A DNA stretch of 64,000 nucleotides from Plutella xylostella (Eukaryota; Arthropoda; Insecta; Lepidoptera; Plutellidae): positions 5,287,501-5,351,500 of the forward strand of contig NC_063982.1 of the NCBI RefSeq assembly GCF_932276165.1, in the 5' to 3' direction. Positions 45,432 to 55,800 of this stretch are shown here, piece by piece. Position numbers and translations under genes: made by a program. How positions within the stretch are numbered: position 1 is the first letter of the stretch; each line of letters opens with the position of its first letter. The notes under the pieces are model-generated. The model worked only from the letters and a program-made list of their open reading frames with translations. It ran no database searches and was not told where the DNA came from.

Positions 45432-46210
45432 GGAAGTAGAAACAAGTGCGAGTCGGGCTCGCGCACAAAGGGTTCCGTAGTTAAATCAACCTATCTCAAA
45501 AACTATAAGAGATACTTTGATCAAACCAAAAATCGTTGAAAGAGTTAATTAGCATGCATCACCTCTATTTTTTTTAGAATTTTATACCCCGTAGTTATAA
45601 AAATAGAGGGGGGGGGACATACTTTTTACGACTTTGAGAGCTGATATCTCAAAAACCGTTCACTTTAAGAATGATAATAAAAATGTTTTTTAGAAAACTT
45701 TATATCATTTTAAAAGACCTTTCCATTGATACCCCACACGGGTATGTACATCGAAAAAAAAAATTTCATCCCTCAGTTACATGTATGGGGGGCCCCACCC
45801 CCAATTCTTTTTTTTACTATTTAGTGTCATATTTTTGTAGCGGTTCATACAACACATATTCCCATCAAATTTCATCACTGTAGTACTTATAGTTTCCGAG
45901 TAAATCGGCTGTGACAGACGGACAGACGGACAGACGGACAGACGGACATGACGAAACTATAAGGGTTCCGTTTTTGCCATTTTGGCTACGGAACCCTAAA
46001 AAGGACGGAAGGAATCTCACTAACTAAAAAGTGAAGCACCCAAAGTAAGTCGATTTCATTGTTGTGACGAGCCCGACACACACACACATTCACACTCAAA
46101 GTAAGTCAGTTTGCCGCCGCGCGCCAATCACGTCGCACCTACGCACCCACACACTGTCATGTCGCCGCCATTGTTGTGCTTCAGTGTTTTAGTAAGCGAG
46201 ATACCTTCCG
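45432..46210. repeat. Dispersed non-coding repeat with GGGTTCCGTA-type ends
   Basis: It starts AAGTGCGAGTCGGGCTCGCG, then GGGTTCCGTAG; a (GACG)n-like run follows at about 45917-45950, then the inverse end GGCTACGGAACCCTAAAAA near 46000, and an associated stretch to about 46210. Such sequence is very common in lepidopteran genomes. The short ORF at 45671-45883 is part of it. Confidence 0.5.
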
Positions 46211-46499
46211 CCTTTTTTTCTACTTCCATGGTACAGAGAAATTGTTGTGCATATCTATAGCATAGAGACAGAATACGACTTAGAAATTAATAGTGAAAAA
46301 CAGTACAAACAAAAGCTAATAACATAAAGTGGAATAACTAATACAGTAAATCTGTGACATAACTACAGAAAAAAAAACTAAAAAAACAGTGCATATTATG
46401 AAAAATTCTCAGTCGTCGTGTCGTCGGAACAGATAAATCAGTGTAAATATTTTACGTTTTCGTTTAATATTGATGGTGATTATGAAGGCACAAATTCAA

Positions 46500-46505
46500 T
46501 TTATT
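46500..46505 (-). terminator. Possible poly(A) signal of the chitin-binding gene
   Basis: AATAAA on the minus strand, about 213 bases after the stop codon at 46718. Confidence 0.4.
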
Positions 46506-46717
46506 AGTTTCTAAGCGTTTTATGATACTTTTCACTATGCTAAAATTAAATTTTATGCTTTCAGAATCGACATAATTTATGCACAAATTCAATCCAATTT
46601 AAGACTACAATTTGTGAACATGCAAAACATCAGAATAAACTTCAAGACAGGTGCAGGTTCAGTCAGGAAACATGCTAAAGTCTAGCCGCTACGGTGTCTA
46701 AATGTATTCTAGTGTTT

Positions 46718-46807
46718 CTACTTTTTCCCAGCGATGTAGTTGCCAGCGTCATCCTTGTAAAGGTCTTCATTGATGCTGTAGTAAGCAGCTGCATTTGGAC
46801 AGTCCAC
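46718..46807 (-). CDS. Chitin-binding gene, exon 4 (last)
   Basis: Acceptor TTTCCAG before GTGGACTGT. Encodes the sixth Cys (VDCPN) and the tail, ending KK then TAG at 46718-46720. Confidence 0.9.
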   Translation of the reverse strand: MDCPNAAAYYSINEDLYKDDAGNYIAGKK

Positions 46808-49800
46808 CTGGAAATAAAAAAAATACATTAAACGACCGAATGGTGTAGTGTAGTGTGACCCTGACTGGTAAGCTGAAGGTCCCGGATTCGATTCCTGGCC
46901 GGGGCTGACCCCTTAGCATGAATTTTCATCGTTAACGTGAAGTAGAATTCATCGAGTAATTTTACTTCACGTTCACGATGAAAATTCATCCTAAGGGGTC
47001 TGATATTTGTACCCGGGGTTTGGAAGTTAATATGTGTCTATGTAGATATATCAGCTGTCTGAAACTCATATTACAAGTTCAGCATAGCTTGGGGTAGGAT
47101 GGCCGTGTGTGAGATGCCTCCACATCATATTATTATTACATTGAGTAACTGGGTAGAAGACACTAAGGGAGCTATGGGAATGGCTATGCTCAGAGTCTCT
47201 AAAGAGACCGCCTTAAAAATTAGGACCAAGTTAAAAAAGTTTGAAAATTTCATACAAAAGACATCAACGCGTTGCATAAAAGAAAGTTCGCTCAGTCAGT
47301 AAGCGTATTTCAGGGTCCGCTTAATTTTATTGGAGCCAAGCTGTTATAGCTGCTGGTATTTCTTATTTAAATAAATAGCATGGCAATTGGATTTAAATAC
47401 AAGAAATGACATATATTTGTCAGCCAAATATCTGTCTGTGTGTTGTCATTGTCATGCGTTATTCCTGATTAGCTTAATGAGAAAGCATGAATATTTGTTC
47501 GAGCTGTATTGTATTCTTAAGCGGCTTGGCTGTTCACATAAAACGAATATGCAATATGTCAGGCACCACCTTCAACCGTGTAAACGCCGCTTAGTAGTGT
47601 AAAGAGCCTGAGGGCCTAACACTATAAAGCGCCTGAATAGTTAAGTCCGTAACGAACCTAAGGACATAATATAACGAATATGCAATATTTAAGTCGCCAC
47701 CTTTATCGTGTAAACGTCTTTTCGGAGTGTAAAGCGCCTGAAAGCCTAAGATAATTAGGCGCCTCAATAGTTAAGAGCATAAAGCGTTCAGGTGCTTGAC
47801 GGTCTTAACCCCTCACCCGCACAACACTCTTAACCCCTCAACCGTGTCACACAATACCTTAAAGAACCAGTCGCAGACGCGCGTGCGCTGGTTGAACACG
47901 GTGCCCGGGCCGCACACGAACGAATACATGCTGTTGCCGCCGATGCCCGGGACGCACCAGTGCCACACCTGCGGGGAGGAATGTAGGGGTTAGGTTTGGG
48001 AAATATACTTAGGTGTTGCAAATGAGTATGAGCTGAAAAAGGTGACTCCAGTAATTTTGCACCAAAAATATAATAATACCACGAGCATAAGTAAAACGGT
48101 ACATAATGACGGCCTTATTGCTTGTAGCAATCTCTACCAGACAGCTTTTACACAGATATTTACAAATATAGGGTGTTGCATAAATGGTATAGGTAGAATG
48201 CTGAAAAAAGTGGCTCAACTGATAATATACCTAATAACACAGCATATTATTGTCTGTCTGGCATTATGTTATACTTTGAAAACTCAAATTTCTGAAAGTT
48301 ATCTCACTAATAACACTTTTGAAAACAAACAGAGAGCCTTGACTAATTTTCACAGCAAAATGTAACAATTTGTAATCACTACCGTTTACAACACAAACTA
48401 TAGATTTATAGACTTTAAGTAGTTTCTCCCGATTATCCGAGTTACTTTCCACCCTGTATATTATTGCCTTACTCGTTTGACTCTCCAGCCTCTTGGACCG
48501 ACAAACTTAGACAGGTGACTGGATTAGGTTGGCCGAGGACAGAGTATTTTGACACTCCTTGACAGAGGCTTATGTTCAGCAGTGGATGATATGGTGATGA
48601 TGTTGCCAGACAAACAATATCATCTACATACTTGACACTGCGTCTCTGGATCCGCGTAGTAGCCGGGCAACTTGTCGTCGCACGTGAACGACAGACCCTT
48701 GGGCACCTCGCTGTAGATGGGGTAGTCTTCACCCGGCGCGTAGCCGTCTAGAGCCTGGAAAGTTATCATTATCATTATTAGTATGTATTGTTTATGGTAT
48801 GTATTACAGTTTTATAAGTTTACTAGGTGTCCCCGCGAGCTTTGCTTCTCCTTAAAAAAATATCGCTTTATAAAGGGAATTTCGCGATAAAAATAGCCTA
48901 TGTGTTAATCCAGGGTTTCAGGTAACTCCATACTAAATTTTATTACAATCGGTTTTACCGTTTTGGCGTGAAGACGTAACAAACATACACACATAATTAT
49001 ATACTCACAAATTTTTGCCTTTATAATATGAGTAGGATTATCATAATAAGACAAGGTGTAGGAAAACACATAATATAACCACTATAAAAATCCCTGTTTC
49101 ACAATGCTACTACTTAATACACTCTCGAGCAATAAAATAGTTTCAGAAATGTCAATGGCAGGTGGAACATTTTCATTGATTCCGATTTTATAGAGGGGTA
49201 TGTATAAAGGGGTTAGTTTGTTAAATTCTTGCTTATTCTTTCACGTCAAAACTCCTGTACAGATTTTGTCAAAAATTGGTAGCCTAGAAGCTGACAAATT
49301 GGAATATTCACAGCAAAAAACATTCACGTCGGTTGTCGGCTAGTATAAAAGATGGTCTTAAAATACTTTTTGATAAAAATCATGCGTTCACTATGTAAAA
49401 TATAATTTCTGAGAATTACAGCATATTTTATCCTAAAGATAGCATTTATCGACAGAATCCTTTTGCATAAAAGGAGGAAAAACGGGAAAAGATATAAGTA
49501 AGAAAATTATACAAAATCCACAACACAATTGAAGTTATAATAACAATATTAACAATCGGACTTCTTCAATCATCACATAAAACACAAATCAATCAGAAAA
49601 GACATCTATTAGAGGAAGAAAATGATTCTTTATGGTATAAAAAAATATATCTCTCGATGTCCATTGGTCTGTCTATCATTTTATATAATTAACTAATTAC
49701 AGACACAATTAACCACTGGTTAAGCGTTAATCAAATCATTATTCCGTAATTATGTTTATTCATGATTAGTTATGATTAAATTAATATTCTTACTCGTGCC

Positions 49801-52800
49801 TGTCTGTTTTTCAACATGTTATTAGAATACTGACGTCCGGATGTTTTGGTGGTTAATAACTGTGTCATAGTCACAGGTTTGATTCCTGGTCGAGGCAGAC
49901 ATTTCTTTATAATCCTATCTAATATTATAAATGCGAAAGTAACTGTGTCTGCCTGTCTGTCTGTCTGTCTATCTGTTACTCTTTCACGCCAAAACTACTG
50001 AACGGATTTGAATGTAATTTGGTATACATGTAGGAATGTAACATTATCGTTTAATAATATTTGATAGTGCAGAGTGTATGATAGGAACTATTGTCTATGA
50101 AAGCGAGTATTATCTATGAAAGGAAGTATTGTCTATGAAAGGAACGAAGAATGAGTGAGTGAAGGATTAAGAAAAGATGGAGGATAAGAAAAGGTTGTTG
50201 TGCTCAACATAAAATTGTTTTAAACGATGTAATACTGGAATAAACGTGATTCAGTGTTTAAATACCTTTGGTTTTCATTTCCACCGCCTGGTCCCACAAT
50301 TTTGGGGGCTCGTCCGGGATCGAGCGTGGAAATGAGAAAGAACGACGCGTGATGAGCACACAGGACGACGACGGCCATTAAAGACGGAAAACAAAATACC
50401 TACGACGAAATAAAATAAAGTTGAAAAAGTGATTGGTCACTAAATATAAGAAGAATATAAGAAGAAGAAGACGGAAAATGACGACGACAACAAAAAACGA
50501 CGCAAGCAGCAACGCGATGCTTGGTAGCATGGCGTCAAACGACGGATTCAGCGGAATCACCAAATTTAATGGCGAAGACAAGACGTATTCCTCGGCGAAG
50601 TGGGCCGCCGACATTGAGGATAATGCCGAGATATTCGGATGGTCTGCCCAGCAGAAGCTCATTGTCGCTCGACGGTCGCTTGTTGGTACGGCTGAGTTGT
50701 GGCTGAGGACGGAGAAGACGTTTAAAACATTCGATGAACTGAGTGCTGCCTTACAAAAGGAATTTCCCGATGCATTGAACAGCAAGGAAATGCACGAGCT
50801 GATGGCTACGAGGAAGAAGAAGAAAGATGAGACGTACTACCAGTATATGCTAACTATGAAGGAGTTGGGCAAAAGAGCCAAGTTTGCCGACTACGTCGCG
50901 ATTCAATATATCGTTGACGGCATTACTGACTATGAGAATAACAAGGCTATCTTATACGGTGTCACTACCTATTCTGTTCTAAAGGAGAAGTTGGCCATTT
51001 ACGAGAAGATGAAATCCAAGACGGTAAAGAAGACTGAAGTCGAAAGTAAAACGCAAAATGTGTCTTCATCTTCACGTGAGAAGAAAGAGACGGCGAGACC
51101 CGATGGTCGCAGTTGCTACAACTGCGGAGACAAGAATCATCTCGCAAATCGGTGTCCCAATGGCGTGAAATGTTTTCGTTGTAACAATTTCGGCCATATT
51201 GGAACGGAATGCCGATCTTCTACTACGACGAGGCATCAACAACAACAGGGCGGGAGCCGCGGAAGCGGAAACGGCGCCTCCGGTCAGCGGACGATGTGCG
51301 TATCGGTCATTCCAGAAGATGGCGCTGCCGCTGCAGTGAACGGTGAACGGGAACGACGCGGAACGAACGAAGTGAACGAAGCCGAAGGAACGGGATCGTG
51401 TAACTGTCAATGTCAAAGTCAAAGTGTCATGCGAGTAAATGTAAACACAAACAGTGCGGTCAGTGAATCTCTGTGTAATTCGAATAAATCAGTGAAATTA
51501 GTCAAAATAAGTGATGTAGACGTTGAGGCCTTGATAGACTCGGGCAGCGATGTCAACCTGATGTCGTCGGAGCTGTTGTCCCGGCTTAACAAAGCTGGAC
51601 ATGACGAGGACAACGAGGACAAGGTGGTGCTCACTGGACTGGGTGCATCTAGGGTATGTTCCGTGGGAAAGTTCCATACTACGATCAAAGTTGATGGTAA
51701 ATATTTTGATACTGTATTCTATATTGTTCCATGCGGTGTTATGCCATACGAAGTCATATTGGGTCAACCATTTCTGTTGAATACAACTGTGTTGTTAGAC
51801 AAAGGTACAGTTAAGCTCATGGCACAAACTGAAGGTGGTCAGTACATGTTGTGTTTACCTATTGAGGCTGATGAACCTTTATGTAGTAATCCAGAGGTAC
51901 AGGAACTTGTTGCTAGTTACAAGCCCATGTTTACTAAAGAGGCTCCAATAAAGTTGAAGATTATTTTAAAAGATGAAGTGCCTGTAGCTCAGCGTCCACG
52001 AAGGTTAGCTATCAAAGAGGAGGAAGTTGTTAGGCGTCAGGTGGAAGAGTGGTTAGCTAAGGAGATAATAAGACCTAGTTATTCTGAGTATGCAAGTCCT
52101 TTAGTATTGGTTACAAAAAAAGATGGTAGCATTAGGGTTTGCGTAGACTATAGGAAAATTAACCAAAAGATGATTAAAGATGAATACCCATTGCCGGTTA
52201 TAGATGATCACATAGACAAGCTGAGTAAATCTAGGGTATTTAGTACTTTAGACTTGAAAAATGGATTTTTTCATCTGCCAGTAGAAGAAGAGTCAGTAAA
52301 ATACACGGCGTTTGTGACAAGCAGCCCTGAAGGACAGTACGAGTTCCTCCGAGCTCCTTTTGGACTTTCTATATGTCCTAAATACTTCAGCCGATTTATT
52401 AACATCATTTTCAGAGAGCAGATTGCTAGTGGAATAGTGCTAATATTCATCGACGATGTTATAATTCTGGCAGAGAATGAAGAAGAAGCTATTGAAAGAC
52501 TAAAGATAGTATTGAAAGTGTCGTCTGAGTACGGACTTGAAATTAATTGGAAGAAGACACAGTTATTACAAAGAAAAGTTGAATATTTGGGCCATGTCAT
52601 TGAAGATGGTACAGTGAAGCCTTCACCAAGCAAAACAGAAGCAGTCAGATGTTTCCCAGAGCCAAAGACAGTAAAGCAAGTTCATAGTTTTGTGGGTCTT
52701 ACCTCATACTTCAGGAAGTACATTGAGAATTATGCAGTGATAGCGAGGCCTCTCACAGACTTACTTAAGAAGGAGAAAGAATTCTACTTTGGTGAAGAGG

Positions 52801-55800
52801 AAAGACACGCTTTTGAAGTATTGAATACTAAACTATGTAGTGAACCGGTACTGAAGATATATGAAGTTGGTCTTGACACGGAGATGCACACAGATGCCTC
52901 AAAATATGGATATGCAGCCATTTTGATGCAGAAGGAGAAAGATGGGAAGTTACATCCAGTACACTACATGAGTAGAAAGACTAGCGAGACGGAACAAAGA
53001 AACTATACAAGTTATGAACTCGAAGCTCTAGCAGTTGTCGAAGGAGTGAGAAAATTCAGGAAGTATTTGTTTGGAATACACTTCAAGATAGTCACTGATT
53101 GTGCAGCATTTCAGAAGACTCTTTATAAGAAAGAAGTATCAGCCAAGGTGGCAAGATGGGTTTTATTCCTACAAGATTTTGATTATGAAGTGGAACACCG
53201 AGCTGGAGCTAAGATGTCTCATGTGGATTCATTAAGCAGAAACCCTCACTGTTATCTGATACATTCAGAATTACGTGCACGGATATGTAAAGCACAAAAG
53301 GAAGACAGCGACTTAAGTGTGTTAAGAGAAGTACTGAATGAGAAGACAGAATACAAGGATTTCTACATAGAAAATGACTTGATATACAAAGGTGTAGAGA
53401 AAAAGTTGGTAATACCTGACATCATGGAGACCGAAATCATAAAGAAAGCACATGAAATTGGACATTTTGGAAAAAAGAAGACCATGGACATAATAGATAA
53501 AGACTACTACATAAAAGACCTAGCAAAGAAGATAGATAGAGTGATTTTAGGATGTGTACCATGCATATTAGCAAGCAAGAAGGAAGGGAAACAAGAAGGA
53601 TTTCTCAGTCCAATAGACAAAGGAGAGCTGCCACTAGAGACGTTACATATTGATCATCTTGGACCATTGGATGCAACCAAGAAAATGTACAACTATATCT
53701 TAACAGTAGTAGATGCATTCACGAAGTTTGTCTGGATTTACCCTACTAAGACGTTGACTGCAAAGGAAACTGTAGAGAAGCTGAGGCTACATCAGAAGGA
53801 CTATGGTAATCCAACGAGGTATATTACTGATAAGGGAGCTGCCTTTACTGGACAAGAATTTAAAGATTACTGCCAAGAAGAAGGGATTCAACATCATGCT
53901 GTAACAACTGGTATACCAAGAGGAAACGGCCAAGTAGAACGCATCCACAGGATTATCATATCTGTTTTGACCAAGATGTGCATTGAAGAACCTACTCACT
54001 GGTATAAACATGTTAGTAAGTTGCAAAGAGTGATAAATGGTACTTATCAAAGGTCGATTAACACATCACCATTTAACTTGCTTACCGGTACAAAGCTGAA
54101 GCAGAAAGAAGATATAAAGCTCATAGAATTATTAGATGAAGAATGCAGACAACATTTCATGGAAAGGAGAGACAATGTAAGACAAGCAGCTAAAGTACAG
54201 ATATTGAAGGTTCGAGAAGAGAACAGAAGAACTTATAATAGGAAAAGGAAAGAAGCTCAGGACTATGTAGTTGGGGATATTGTAGCCATACAGAGAACTG
54301 AATTCGGTAATACTTTGAAGCTTAAACCAAAATTTCTCGGACCTTATCAAGTAGTAAAGAAAGTAGGTAAAGGTAGGTACCATGTAGAGAAAGTTGATCT
54401 TATACTGAAGGACCTAGGAAAACCTCAACGGGTGTAGACTACATGAAAATGTGGCCATGATTTTAATTTCATAACAGTTTGGTTGAAAGAGGTTTACCCA
54501 ATATGATTTGGTATAGGTATCAGCTGTTATTTAAATTTCTATTGTGCTTAAATTTAAAATAAGATAATAACATTAAAGTTTAACTGTATTTTTATGTGTT
54601 GAGTAAGAGTAGTTAACATCTTTAAATATGTAACATTGTTTCAATAATAATAACTTTATTTTCAGAAAAATAAAGTTACAGCTGTTATTTTGTTAGGTAG
54701 GGATATAAAATGTTTATTGGTATTTAAATGTTGTGTTTAATATCATAATAGACTTGTATTTACTGAAGTCTAAGTAAGGGTGTGCTATGTTATGTGTAAT
54801 AAGTAGCTATGTAGTTTAACAAGGTAAATACTATTGATTTAACTTAAAGATTTTTTTGCAGTGTTATTCTGTAACTACTTACTATCATTTTATGGTAAAG
54901 AATGTTTTTTTTGTGTTAGATGTTAAGAAGTTCATACTTTTGTTGAAGTACTTGTTGTGTTTTAAGGTTTATTCTTTAGCTGATGTTAACATTAACATAA
55001 CTTTCTTATTTAAGAGTAAGGTAATTTGTTTATTTTAAATGTTTGTGTAATTTAGGTAGAGGTCTATTCTGAAACTGTACTTAAATTTTATTTTTTTGTG
55101 TGGATGATTAGAGTCACTTAGGGAAAGTTATACTTAACTGTTAGATTAATATTTTTTGTTGTTGAAAAATTGTAAAGTTATTTAACTGTTGTTTGTTATT
55201 GAAGTTAAAGTTGTGTTAGATTGTTTAGAGTAGCCTGAGGTCAGACTACTATACAGGATGGCCGAGTTGTAGGAATGTAACATTATCGTTTAATAATATT
55301 TGATAGTGCAGAGTGTATGATAGGAACTATTGTCTATGAAAGCGAGTATTATCTATGAAAGGAAGTATTGTCTATGAAAGGAACGAAGAATGAGTGAGTG
55401 AAGGATTAAGAAAAGATGGAGGATAAGAAAAGGTTGTTGTGCTCAACATAAAATTGTTTTAAACGATGTAATACTGGAATAAACGTGATTCAGTGTTTAA
55501 ATACCTTTGGTTTTCATTTCCACCGCCTGGTCCCACATACATACGGTCTAGACCCTGGGAAAGAACATAGGCTACTTTTTATCCCGGAATTCTCACGGGA
55601 AAACTTTTTAAGGCGAAGCGAAGCGCGCGGGAACAGCTAGTTTCCTATAAAAATTTGATGTCGTAGGCGTCAGTATAAAACTGGAGAATATTATTGAATT
55701 ACACGGTTCGTTTAGGTTTCTTGGAGAATTTTCATAAAATAAATCATTTTTGTATTATATTTTTCACGCTTCGCGTGACATTATAAATAAGTATTCTTTA

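Larger units (their letters stand above)
50029..55537 (+). mobile_element. Intact Ty3/Gypsy LTR retrotransposon
   Basis: Identical 270-bp LTRs starting TGTAGGAATG and ending GGTCCCACA, a 4-bp duplication TACA (50025-50028 and 55538-55541), a tRNA-Pro-type primer site, one gag-pol frame, and an 830-bp AT-rich non-coding 3' region with no env. Nothing visible is broken. Insertion lies in intron 1 of the chitin-binding gene, in opposite orientation. Confidence 0.96.
49913..55640 (+). mobile_element. Helitron split by a Gypsy element
   Basis: The Helitron left part is 49913-50028 (from TCCTATCTAATATT) and the right part 55542-55640 (to GGGAACAGCTAG). Removing the Gypsy element and one TACA copy rejoins a normal Helitron of about 215 bp. 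Confidence 0.88.

Noticed and set aside
54856..55038. Short hydrophobic ORF after Gypsy pol, considered as env
   Set aside because: Only 60 codons, AT-driven composition, no signal peptide plus cleavage site or transmembrane layout of an envelope protein.
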